A DNA stretch of 64,000 bases, taken from positions 864,466 to 928,465 of the forward strand of contig RSEF01000018.1 of assembly GCA_003993805.1 (NCBI GenBank). The letters are read 5' to 3'. The notes beneath the pieces were generated by a model. That model ran no database searches. It saw only the letters and a program-made list of their open reading frames with translations, and was not told the DNA's origin. A program made the translations under genes and the position numbers. Shown piece after piece: positions 1 to 12,600 of the stretch (position 1 is its first letter; each line of letters starts with the position of its first letter). The DNA comes from Himantopus leucocephalus (Eukaryota; Chordata; Aves; Charadriiformes; Recurvirostridae).

Positions 1-57
1 GGTTGATGGTTGGACTCAATGATCTTCAAGGTCCCTTCCAACCCAGACGATTCTATT
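1..57 (+). repeat. CR1 LINE 3' end fragment
   Basis: The stretch contains gttggactcaatgatcttca followed by ggtcccttccaaccc and gattctatt, the conserved 3' terminus of avian CR1 elements in the sense direction. The 5' part lies outside the window. It sits in the intron before E1; the rest of that partial intron, to 622, shows nothing else I recognise. Confidence 0.85.
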
Positions 58-622
58 AAATACTGTAGATGAAACTGGGGAAAATATGGCCTTATAAGAA
101 TTACTGTGGCCGGCTGCCTGCCTGGGTTCGGAGGCAGTTGCACAGCCCGGGCAGCGTGGCCAGGGCTCTGCCTCCCGCGCTCTGGGATGCCTTTGCTCTT
201 CCCTAACCCCTATGGTTTGAGGGGCACAAATTTGGCACCGCAAAGAGCTGCATCTAGCGGGAGCCACATGCTGCTTCCTTCTGAGCCTCTTTGGCCTTAG
301 GAAGTGCTGGCTGGTAAGTGGGGGTTGCCGTGCTCTGGGCAGATATGGGGTGTGAACTCCAGCAGCACTGAGCCCTTCTGCCCCCAGTATGTGGTTCCTG
401 TATAGCAGGTTGCCGTGCAAACACCCAAGAAAGAGTGCACTGGGTCTTGGATAGCTTTAGTGCAGTGAAATGATTTTCGGTGGTGTGGCGGGGATAAAAT
501 CCAACGTCCCCAGTTAATTAGAGCCTGCCCGCAAACTGGTGGGTGATCTTGGGAAGGGGTAAATACAGACTACAGCCTCACAGGTCGAAACGTAATGCTG
601 AGCGTGTCTGTTGTGTTACCAG

Positions 623-691
623 CTGCCTGGACTCTGCTGAAGGAAGAAGGGTGATACAGAAGTATGAAGAAATGATCCAGCTGCTCAACAG
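623..691 (+). CDS. DNAH9: DNAH9 exon E1 (tail)
   Basis: This 69-bp exon lies between acceptor gttaccag and donor gtaagt. It starts with one base of a split codon and ends with two. It reads [17 protein letters not shown] and onward, helical tail sequence. Because it is short, the support is mainly that its final AG joins the next exon's first A to make Arg and continue the tail reading. Confidence 0.85.
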
Positions 692-3600
692 GTAAGTGGG
701 GGCTTGGCAAGGCTGTAACAGTATGAAAAATGTTCTCTAACCCACCTCCCAGCACGTTTGCCAGCCCAAGGCCTGGGAATGTCCCTTTCTAAGCCAGACG
801 GAATTTTCTGATGAGAGAGGAGGAGGAATCCAGTTGCTATATACCACAGCCTTTCTGTGACATCTTGAAATGGGAAGTTTGCATGCATGGGAAGAATGGG
901 AGCCGGGCAGCCTAGCAGAAATGTTGAAACAAGCTTCTGCTGGATGTAGAAGCTGCTGTGGTGGAAAACCTGGGCTGACCAGAAGCGTCAATCCTCTGTG
1001 CCCCTTCACAGAGTGTATTTACAGTGGCTGTAATGTGTATATTCCACAACTCAGAGTGGGATTCACTGCCCCTGACTCAATATCTTATCATTTAATGTTA
1101 AATCTGAACTGTTCATTCTGGGCTTTCCCTTGGGAAGAGCCACCTTCCCAGGAAGGAGACGTCTCTGCAGGGCCTGCTCTCTGTCAGCATTGAAGGGAGC
1201 TGAGATATCTGGCTGCTGGGTACTGCAGGGCCGCTGGAGCGAGCCCTGTTCCTGAATACCAAAGCAAAGGCTGAGTAATTATGGTACAGCCTTTCAGAAG
1301 GGAGCAGACCAACAGAGGATCCTGGGTGACTTCAACAGAGATGGTGTTTTCTGGGTGACATTTCCCAAAGGCGCTTAGGTGACAACATGATTCAGAAGAG
1401 ACTTTGTTGCTTGGGTGGTTGGGACTGTCCATGCCCTGTGAGATACCAGGACCCCTGCTCAGACCTCTGTGTTTCCATCCCCAGTGGTGTCACTGAGCTC
1501 TCGAAGAGCTGACTTTCCCTGAGGCTGGTGCTCTCTCTGCAGTGACTCTGAGAGAAGTGAGGGCCACTACATCCATCCCCGGCGTTTGTGTGGGTTTAGG
1601 CACCCGTCCTGCTTAGACACTTTGGAAATGTGCAGTAGCTACTTATCTGTTACTTTGGGCTAAATGCATTTTGAGAGGCTGTCTCCAAATCTGAATCCTT
1701 TGCTAACAATGGTACTTGAGAGGTCTTTGCCCTCCTGACTTGATGCTGTCACTGGTTTTCAGGTGTTTGTCTTTGAAGCCATGTTGTTTATGGAGATGGT
1801 GTAGATGGGTTTTTAATATTCCTTCATGTTCCTCAGTCCTTGGAATTGGACTTGACTTTCATGCCTTGGTCTGCTGGCTTGGTAGCTACATGGTGGATGT
1901 TTCTTTTTTCCTGGCAGATATCAAGAAAAGCTCTATGTAGACTGGTCCCAGACAGTCTCTGAAAAATCACAGTACAACCTTACTCAACCTCTCATCCGGC
2001 GAGATCCAGAAACCAAATTGATCACAGTCAATTTTGATCCTCAGGTAAAAACTGCTGCCAGTTAGCTTTCCTGCTGCCTGCGGGCATGTCTCCAAGCTGT
2101 GCCCCACTGTGTGCGGGCGGTCTGGTGGGATTCGTACTAGATCTGTTCTGCTGAGGTCCACGGAACCCGCTCTGTGATGGGTAACATGAATTTACCATCC
2201 TCTTTGTGGGCTCTATCTCCTGGTAAAATATCAGGATTACAATTTAAGCACAGCATATTCTAGTTAGAGCCAGTGACAGAAAGTCTCTGAGTAGCCAGAT
2301 GTTTAACTGGTGTCGCAGTCTCCAGAACAGATTTGATACTGGTGTGGGGAGTGTTGGGGCATCATCTACAGAGGTGGGTTTGTGTTATGTGTACCTGAAA
2401 TCTGAGCTTCCTGAAGTGGTACAAAAAAACCAAGAAAGGTTTCTTTTGTTACCCCGATGTTGTGGCTGCTGGATTTCCTTTTTTGTGGTGCATGAGGCTT
2501 ACGATAGATTTAAGGTCTTTTCTCTGTACCCTAGAGCTCCCCTAAAGCCTGTCTGCAGCACAGGGAGGACTGACCGTCCGCCTTGCCCAAAAGAGAAGCA
2601 GGGGTCCAAGCCAGCAGTGTGCACAGATAGGTTGAAAGCTTCTGGGGCCTGGTGGGAGCCGGGGTCCGTCAACTGTAAAAATGCCATTTGCTGGGGAGGC
2701 GCTGACTCTCAGGGCCCTGGGAAACATTGGCATCAAAAACTACCCCTGTTCCCTGGGGCATGCTGCTGTTAAAGGAAAGCGTTTAGGTTTTAGAGCTCAT
2801 TCCAGCTTGGCCCTCAGTCAAAGGATTTGTCCATCTCCTTGGAAGCTCTTTGCGAAGGTGGGAGCCAAATGGCCCCAGAGGATGTTTTCCAGCCCTCGCC
2901 CTGGTGACAGGATTTGGAGCCTGTGACGTGCAGAGCATGCCTGTTCTCAGCTCCAGTCTTTGAGTGCTTCTGCGCTGCTCTTCTCAGCTTTCCGTTCTGA
3001 GGACTGCCTGAGGTCCTCAAGTTCCTGCTTAGCAGCCCCTTCATGCCCTCCAGAATAGATAGGAGCATGTCATTTTGCCTAGAGGGAGGATGTATTTCCA
3101 ACCCTTCAGCATGGAAGAGTCTTCCAAAGCTCACCTTCCATGGAGGAGAGGGAAAGAGGGGAAGACACCCTTGAGCCTGTGGTCCCTGAAAGTGCAAGGA
3201 AGGGAGGGGAGCTTGGTTCTATCTCACTTGCCCTCTTGCTCCCTCAGTCCCCTGGTTTTCCCTTTCCTCCCACTCCATCCTCCTTCAGCCATCTTTCCAG
3301 AGTGCCCGCTGCACCCTTCAGCCCTTCTTTCTTTCCTCTCCTTGTCATCGTGTTCATTGTCACTTTAGTATTGTAGATACTCTGAGTGTGTTATGACTTA
3401 TCTTCCTGACTTGCACTGCCTGTTCCTCCCCTCTGCCATCCCTTCACAGGGAGCGTGCTTCCCAGGTGCCTTGGCCAGTTCTGCTGGATATTGGGTTTTG
3501 GCTAACGTCAGGCAGTGGTGGAGAGGTTTCAATAACCCCTGCCTGTCACCCAGGGCAGTGACAAAGGCTCCTGGCCATGCAGTCCCTGCGCTTGTGGCTT

Positions 3601-6600
3601 CACCTGCTTCTCTTCATACACGCAGCTTTCCAGTTTTCCTATCAAAAATAGGGGCAGGGAACTGGGACTAGAGGGCATGAACAGGATGGGATCAGAGAGA
3701 GATTTCTTCCCCGTGTCTTCGCAGGAAGGGGTGATGCAATCTACCAGCCTAAGGGAAAAGGTGATTTTTAGGGAGCTGCACCCCAAACTCTGCCACAGCC
3801 AGGAGTGGCCCTCACCCCTGCCATTGCCCATACAACGTACCAAATTTCTGTCACCCTGACAGCATGCGCAGTTCCAGGAGCGTTTTACCTCTCACTGACC
3901 ACTAAACTGAGCAAAGATTTTTAGTATTAGAAGGGATATGGAAGACCTCGCTGCTGCCTTTATTGCAGGGACTCATTTATACTTGAGTTTATAATTTAAT
4001 AATCCCCCTCTACCTGGTTCCATCGCAACTCAAACATGCACTGGCACTGAGTGCTTTTGCTTGGGCTGGGAGAAGTCTCCAGCAGAAGTCTTTAGTGGAA
4101 AGTGGCCATAGGAGGATTTGAGTCACTGGGTTTGGGGCCATGGTAATTTTTTTTTATCTTTTTTTTTTTGTGCCAGTCAGCCCAGCAAACCAACAGATCT
4201 GGAACTATCTTATCTTTCACTTAGATAACTGCTAAGCTCCGCTTGCAGGCACGGTATTGCTGAAGGACTCTGATTGATGGGGATAGCTGAGAGGACCAGA
4301 GATCATCATGGCTTTTAGAGGCTGCATAGAGTTTACTGTCTGGGTAGTTAACAGAGCTGTCTGTCTTTGGTTGGGAAGAAAACCAGAGGCAAAGATCAAT
4401 GGGAGACAGATGGTATGGACTAGGAGGTGTCCAGGCCCTTTTCAGAGTGTTCTGCTTTGTGAATAAAACAGCAGGAAACCCCTAAGATGCTCCGAATTGA
4501 TTGGAGAGTGTCTGCCAGATAAATGGGGAGGATTGTGCCATGTTCAGCTCTCTGCCTTGTTTCTCCAGCTGGTTTCGGTGCTGAGGGAGGTGAGCTACCT
4601 GTCTGGCAGCCAAATGGGAGCCATCCCACCAACGGCAGCAGAAATCTATTCCTCCAAGGAATCATTCCGGCAAACGGTGGCCAACTTGGAGCTGATGGTG
4701 AACAGATACAACAAGGTCGTGAAGACAGTCCTGGAGGTCGAATACCCTCTAATACAGGGGCAGCTGTGGGATATTGACTTGAAGCTGAAAGAGGCAGAAG
4801 AAACACTGAACTGGAAGATGGAGGGTGAGCTAGCTCTGTGTTAGGGGGAAAGAGTGCATGCACTTGGGTCTCATCAGATTCCCCCATGTGCCCAACCTCT
4901 GTCACCTGGTTCCCAGCTGCAGTTCCCAGCAGGGCAGGGGACTCTCCAGCAGAGCCAGCAATGAGGAGATGAAGGACAGCCCCCAGCTTGCTTGTTCCGT
5001 TCCATGTTCTCTTGATCTGCTGGGACTGTGGACAGGATCCTGCTCCCTTCAGGGTCAGCCTGGGCTTTTGGGGAGGAGAGGCTGCCCTGTAAGCAGTGCC
5101 ACCAGGGAGATGGCAAGATTTGGGTTTGCAAGAGCTGGCAAAGCTGGGGTTGAAGCATCTGCTCACAGCCTGTGCTGCTCCCCTGTGCCAGCCCAAGTGA
5201 CCCGTTGTGTGGCTGCATGCCTGTGTCCCCGAGGCACTGCTTTCTCACCCAGTTGTGCATGGAGCGGGAACCATCTGGCACTGGGGTGGACTTGTCCCAG
5301 TGAGAGCCAGGGCCACCTCGTTACCTTTTCCAGAAGGATGAAATACTGCAGCTAGAGGTGGGGTTTGTGCACCGTGACTTTGGGATGATTTAACCAGTGG
5401 TGTTGTGCTTGATCAGTTTTAACTGCAAAGCAGAGAGGAGGAAGACAATTTGTTTGCTCTTGGTGAAAGCAAACCGCTCACAGGTGGAATATATATTTCT
5501 GTCATCAGGCTTGTGGTATGAACAAGAACAAGTNATTTGTTTGCTCTTGGTGAAAGCAAACTGCTCACAGGTGGAATCCTCTCTTGGGAACATGCAGAGC
5601 AGAAGTCCTCATGCTGAAAAACTCTTTCTCCATTGCACAATAAAGATGAAGGGATTTTCCTGCAGATGAACCTTAAGTTCCCTGCATCTAAATGCAGCCC
5701 GTGCTGGTAGCTGGGGCTGGCACAGCCCGTGTGTTAGGGGTGTAGGTCCCTGCTCTAGTGATGGTGGTGGGACATTCAGCCTGTTGTACTCCTCCTCCCC
5801 ATGCTGCACTCTCCGGTAGCAGTTGGGGAGATCAAACCCGGGTAGAGGGAAGTAGGAACTGTCAGACATCCCTGCAGTGGTGGTACTCCTGGCAGAAAGC
5901 AGAGGCTGCGGCTCTCTGTACCATGGCTTGTTGGGGTAGGAGGGAGCTAGAAGTGGCTCTGTTGGTCGAGGTGGTAAGTCTCTTGTGTTAACAGTGGGTG
6001 AGAAATACATGAGACCACGGGGAAGAAGTTAGAGGCTGGTCTGAAGTAGGGTGTGCAAGAGCTTGGCCCAGCATCTCTGAAAACAAGTACTCGATCATCT
6101 TGTTTTTTGCCAGGTATCTGGGATCACATCTCCATGGTGATGGATGGTGTCCGTGACCTTGAGTGGAGGATACAGAAAACCAAAAACAATATTGAGGAGA
6201 TCCAGACCATTGTGCAATCGTGGGTGTCACCCATATTCGAGAGGAAAGATTGTAAAAGGGAATCACTGCTAAGCCTAGAGGACTGTCAGGACCGTCTGGA
6301 AAGGCGGTACAGCCTCGTCAGAGAGTCAGGGCAGAGGATTCATTCGCTGGTGAAGGTAAGGGGGGACCTTTCCCAGGGGTTTCTTGGCTCTTCGTAGGCT
6401 CTGTGTCTCTGCTCTGGTGAAAATGTCCAGAGCTGTTTCACCTCAAAATTAACGCCCTTAACCCATTTGAAAATCTTACCCAGTGTTAATTAACGGTAGC
6501 TTTGATGAGTGAGCTGGTATGGCTATGTGGTGTGGGGCTGCTGGCTGGGCACCGCTGAGCACCCAGTTTGGGGCAGGAACGGGAGCAGCTGCAGCGAAGG

Positions 6601-9600
6601 AGTCTGGCTGCCAGTCCTGGCTGTTGTGGAGCCACTAGAGGGGAGTCGTGCATCAGGCTTTGGGATCCTGCTTAGAGGAAAAATCCCCCTCCGAAATACT
6701 TACCTGAAAACAGAGGGGTAGCTGGCGGTGGCTGACCTTTCTGTTTCAGACTTGTCCCTCTGTAGGAGCAGGGGGTGATGCTGACAGTCCAGGGAAAAGC
6801 TGAGCGACAGGAGAAAAGCTGCTGTCCGAAACCTCAATGCTTTCCAGCAGCTTTGCCAGAGCTGAGACTCCTCTTTGCCGGCCAGGAGATAGCCCAAAGC
6901 TCTGCTCCTCACCTGCCTGGAGCGAGGTGTTATGTATGTCAGGGACAGCACCTTTGCCTGGAGGGAGATGGATTTTAGATCCATCCCTCTCCTGAGGGTC
7001 ACCATCTGGCCTTGGACTCTGGAGAGAACCGGCTGACCCTCTCTGGGACACTGAGCTCTTGTTGCTCACCTTACCTTGCTGTCTGCAGACAGCCCTGGAC
7101 CTCTGACCCCCTTCTCTGCACACTGAACCCATGGTGAGGATTTTACCATGTCCATGTTGTTCCGCTGCCATAGCTGGAACAGTCTCAGCCACCTCCAGCT
7201 ACCACCTGAAAGACCAGAGCACTTCCTAGATTGGTCAAGGAGAATACGGGGTTGTGGTCGTGGGAGGAGGGCTGGCACCGCTGGTGTGGTGGCACCACCA
7301 GTGTTGCTGACAGGGGCAGGATGAACTGCAAAGCTGCATGAAGGTCCTGGGCAGGGAAAGGCACCATGGCCGAAATCAGGGTGTCCCCATGCCTCTGTCC
7401 TGCTGTGCTGGTCAAGCCTGGAGGAGCAGCAGCAGAGGGGCCGAGAGCGGCTCTGCTGGGCTTCCCTCGGTTGTTCAAGTCTTCCTTAGGCTTGAGTCTT
7501 GAGGCTGCTGAGAGAAGCACAGTGAGGTACCTGCACCAACAGGCGAAGGCAGGACAGCTAGATGCTGGCTTTCATTGCCCTTCTTTCGCCAGGATGAGGC
7601 CTCTGGATGAGGCTCAGTAAAACACCAGTAATAAGGGGACATTATCAAGTACAAGGACAGAGAATGGTGAAGAGAGGGTGGTGCTTTCAGACAGGCATTC
7701 CTGCAGGGTTCATTCTTATGAAGTTCCCCTTTCTCTGGTGTCAGCAAAACGTGGCTGGGGGGAGTCTGCAGGGGCCACGCTCCTGGCTTGCTCTGTTGGG
7801 ACTTTAAGCACCCAGCTACGACATGTCAAGTTGGGGAGCAGCAATTTTAGGTTGGCTCAAGCCCAACTGGCAGTGGCGCTCTGTCGTGTGTGCCGAGCTG
7901 CCATGTCAGGACTGGGAATGGCACCCTCTCCTGTGCCCCCATGCATGGAATGCTGCCAATGTTGACCCCCCAGTAACAGGCAGTGCGTGTTGATTTCTCC
8001 TCACTGCAAGCTGGACCTTATTTTTTTTTGAGACCATGCCTGTGTTGAGAGCCCCTGGCAGGCTTAGGAGAAGGAGCACTCAGAGGGCATAGCAAGGCAG
8101 GGGACAGGATCACAGCAGAGCCTGGGAGGCTGCTGGGAGGTGCAGGGGGCACAGCCTGGCCTTGTGGGGATGGAAAGAGGAAACCCAGGAAGGATGGGTC
8201 CCTGCTGTGGCGCAGAAAACCCTGAATTTCCTGACAGGGAGATGGCCCGGAGGAGGGGAACACAACAAGCTGAGGAGGGAGATTGTTAGCCAACCCTTTG
8301 TCTTCTGATCCCAATCTATCTGTTTTTACATGGTTTATTTAAAAAAACCTTTCTTGAATTTAAAAGTTCTCTGGTCTTGAGATGACCATGTGTAGGGCAG
8401 AGGTGTAAGTGGTCCACCTTGAAGGCCTCATGCACTCAGCATAACATACGGGCTACCAGGGCTGGGTCTTCATGCATTGGGATGAGCTCTTGAGACCCCT
8501 GAGTGCTCCCTGCCCTAGGTGTGCAAAGCAGCCTTGAGCCCTGCGGCCTTGGAGAATAGGGAGGAGAACATGTCGCCAGAGCTGCTAAGCCTCTTCTGCA
8601 CTCCATTTTTACCTTGCAATCATTTTGAGATGTTTCAGATGACAAAGCAGCTCCTTGATGGAAGGAGCTAATTGTGGCCATGCCACCAGCAACAACATCC
8701 GTCTGTCTGGTTTCCCATCCCTCCACTGGACTGGTACCCATATGCTCACTGGCATCAGTTCTTAGCTGTGGGCAGCTCTTTTGTACGACAGACTCAGCCC
8801 TGCTGTATTTGAAGGGGTCTTGTTTTTCTTCCAGGAAAACCAGAACCTCTTACTTGCAGACCCAGCATCTGATGTCTGGAAGGCGTATGTGGATTACGTT
8901 GATGAGATAGTCCTGGATGGATTCTTCACTGCCATTGAGTGCTCGCTCAAGTACCTCCTGGAAAACACAGGTGACTGCTGGTTCCTCTCCCCTGGTGGCG
9001 ATGGCTATTTCAGTCTCACCAAAGGGACATTTCTGTTTTGTGCTCTCCCTCATGCCTAAGAGTTGCTCCCTTCTTCCTGGCTTTCTGCTGTGCCTCTTGT
9101 GCTGTCTACAGCAAATGCTCGGGGAGCCTCCAGACAGGGTGGGTGACTCCATCCCCCAGTCACTGGAGCAAGTCATTGCTTAGGGGGAGGGACAGGGATG
9201 ACTATGCACTATTTGCAGGGATTAATGGACAGACAAAATTGAGGCGTCATCCTAAGTCTGTGCTTGGGCATCAGCCGTCTCCCACTCTCCAATGCACAAA
9301 GCATCGAGGTGACACAATCTTTCATTTGTGGAGAGTCTCGAGAGCCGGTTCTGCAGGTGAAAGGCATGAAAGAAAAAACTCAGTCCCTGAGCATTAGTCC
9401 AGTGAAGAGATGAGATGGGTTCAGGAGTCACTCGATCAGACCTCCTGCCTAAGCCTACCATGGAGGTTCACTCACTCTGCTGAGAGCAGCTTGTGTCCAG
9501 CTAAAGCACGTCTCCAGGAATGCTTCCCTCCTGGATGTGAAGGCACACTGAGCAGGGAAATTGCATCCAGTTCTTCACCATCTTGTTAAAAACATGCACA

Positions 9601-12600
9601 TATTTTCACATTTGTATTTGGCTTCAGTTTCCAGTTGCTGGTTTCTTTTTCATGCCTTTCTCTACTAAATTAAAGAGCCTCTTGGTTCCTGTTGTTTTTC
9701 TCCTCTGCAAGTACTTATGTGCTGTAATTGTTCAGCTCTCAGACTCCCTTTTGATTAGCTAGAGAGCCTGGTCTCTTTAAGGCTTTCCTCCACAGCATTT
9801 TTTCCGGTCCTTAAATCACTTGTGTCTCATCTGTTCTCCAGTATCTCCTGTGGGTACCAGAACATCAGCTAGTTTGCCAGCATCTCCTCCGGGTTGTGTG
9901 CAGACACAATGTCACTGGACCCAGCGAGTGGGTGTGATCACACCTGCCTGGTGTCCCTGTGGGGCATGTGTGCCTCTTGTGATGGGATGTTAGTGATAGC
10001 TCAAGATCACTTTTCTCCTCTTGCAAAAGATCCTGATGTCTCTGTTCTTCCTTACCAGATCCCAAGGCAGGGCTCGCCCCCCTGTTTGAGGTGCAGCTGG
10101 ATTTGGTGATCCCAGATTTGGTATTTCGTCCCTCCTTGGACCCTGGCACAAACGATGGCTTCTATGACATGGTGGAAAGTCTTCTCAATGACATCTACCG
10201 GATCTCATCGTTGGTGCCCAGGCTGGCTGAGCACAGTGGCTTCCCCCACTACCAGGTCCGTGGCTGTGGAGCTCCCTCATGCCGCGTGGCAGTGAGGAGG
10301 TACCACTCTGCTCCCGCATCACTGCGCTCTCCTCTCCTCTCCTAGGCTGACATGGAGGACATGGCTGATCTGGCCGACATGCGCCATGACCTGATGGAAC
10401 GTGTGCAGGCCGTGATGACGGCCTGCTGTGATTACCGCAGTGCCTTTGACCACTACTCGTACCTCTATGGGGACGACAGAAAGGAGTTCTGCCGCCAGTT
10501 CCTCCTCTATGGGCACATCCTCACCGCTGCAGAAATTGAGGCCCATGCAGAGGATGGGGTCCCCGAGACCCCTCCCACGCTGCAGCAGTTCAGAGAGCAA
10601 ATTGACTCCTATGAGAAGATCTACGAGGAGGTGAAACGCATCGAGCCCGTCAGCATCTTCCAGAGCTGGATGAAAGTTGATGCTCGGCCTTTCAAGGCCT
10701 CCTTGCTGAACGTGATTAAAAGGTGGAGCTTGGTGTTCAAGCAGCATCTCGTGGAACATGTCACGCACAGGTAAGGGCTGTTCCTGCCTCCTCTTCCCGG
10801 GAGCTGTGCTGACCGAAGCGCGTTTCTCTTGTCTTGGCCTGGCTTTATCGTTTCACACTGATAACCTATGGGCTAATGCAGGAGCAAGAGAAGGGGGCCC
10901 ATACTGCGTGCCAATTCCATCACATTCCCTATATCTTCCATCCCCTGGTCTCTGCTGGGAACCGGTACGGCTGAGTGTGTAAAACGGAAACAGTTATGTG
11001 GACTTGGTGCCATTGACAACCCACGAGCCGATGCTCCTGGGACCCGCGGTGTGGTGTTAGATAGGACGTCTGTTTGTCAGTTCATCCTGATCCAACTAAT
11101 GTAATCTCTGCTAAGGCTCTGTGCTTACTTTGTTGAATTTGATATTAGCCGTCAGTAAAGCTGTATTAATGCCATGAGATACTTGCTCTATTTCTACATG
11201 CGTTGCTCTTTTGAGTGCACTCTGTGGGGGGGGGAAAAAAAAGGAAAAAAAAGTAATGTAGGCTGCCTGGCATGAGCGGTCATGGGGAGGTGGTTTCAAG
11301 GATACAAAAAAGAGGAGGTTTGGATGTAAGTCTTGAATTAACATGTGTTCCCTGCTCTGAATGGCCGCTCAGTCACCAGGTCTGTGGAGGATGATGCGTC
11401 AGGTGATTTATTTGAGTAGTTGCAACTGAAGGATTTCATAGGTTTTGGGTGCTTACAAAGAAGTATTTACAGGCATATGTAGTAGTGAAGGCTGCTGCGT
11501 ATGGTGAATGACATGATCTTTTGCATTCTTTTCAGCACCATAATTCTGTTAGATACTTTCTGTGCAAAGAGGTTTTTGTGTAGCTTAGAATGGGCGTTTA
11601 GGAGTTCTTATTAAGAGTTTCTGATTCAGCAGTTTAGTCTTTATTAGGTGAAGTATTTAAGGACACATTTTGGCCCGGCAGCATCCGCAGAATTTAAGTG
11701 GGCACTTAAAAAGTAACTGTTTTGAGAAGAGGAGAACAGCTGTGCTGGAAAGGAGCAGCGATCCAGGAGCCCATCCTGCCTCTGCCAACAGTGCCCAGTA
11801 GCTGGTGAAATTAAGAACAGGGTAAGCAGGTAGAGAAACTTCCCCCAAATACTCTCCTTGTCTCTAACGATTTATAGCTCGAGGGCTTTGAGAAACAGGG
11901 GTCAGGTATTTAAAGACCTGCATGGATTTTTTTTTTCCCTCCCACAAGTGCTCGATTGCTTTTCTGAACTGCTGTGAATTTTTATCATCTGCATCCTCCT
12001 GCAGCAGGGAGTTACCCTGTGAAATGAGGCAGTGTGTGAAGAAGAATGCCTGTTTGTTGTAGCTTTGCAACCTGCCGGGTTCATGTGGGGATCTTGATTC
12101 TTGTATTGAGAGAGACGAGATGAAAACTGTCCTTTCAAATTCACTCTCTCCAGAGCACTCCTGAGCTCGCAGGTCTCCATTACACTCCCTCTCAGATACT
12201 TTTTCTTCAGCCTGAGACGTCCCAACCTATTTATCTGTTCCCTGCAGGAGGCTGTACCACATCTATGGATCCCTTTGAGCATGAATTGTGGTTCTGATGC
12301 CCTCAGCATGTTGCCATGCAATGGTCAGGGTTAGCCAGACCTTCCCCCTGACGTAAGGCTGATAATTATTTCAACAGGAACTGCTCTCATTTTGTGCTTT
12401 CCTGCTTTGTGTTATGTAGCTTGGCTGACCTTGACGAGTTCATAAAAGCTGCTGATAAAGGTTTGAGCAAAAAGGTTGAAAAAGGTGATTACGATGGCTT
12501 GGTGGAGATTATGGGTCATCTCCTGGCAGTTAAAGAAAGGCACAGTGTCACTGATGCCATGTTTGAGCCCCTGAAGCAAACCATCGAACTGCTGAAGATG

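Noticed and set aside
4420..5196. Minus-strand open frame of 258 codons
   Set aside because: It runs antisense across exon E3, so part of it is the complement of real coding sequence. The remainder has no domain.
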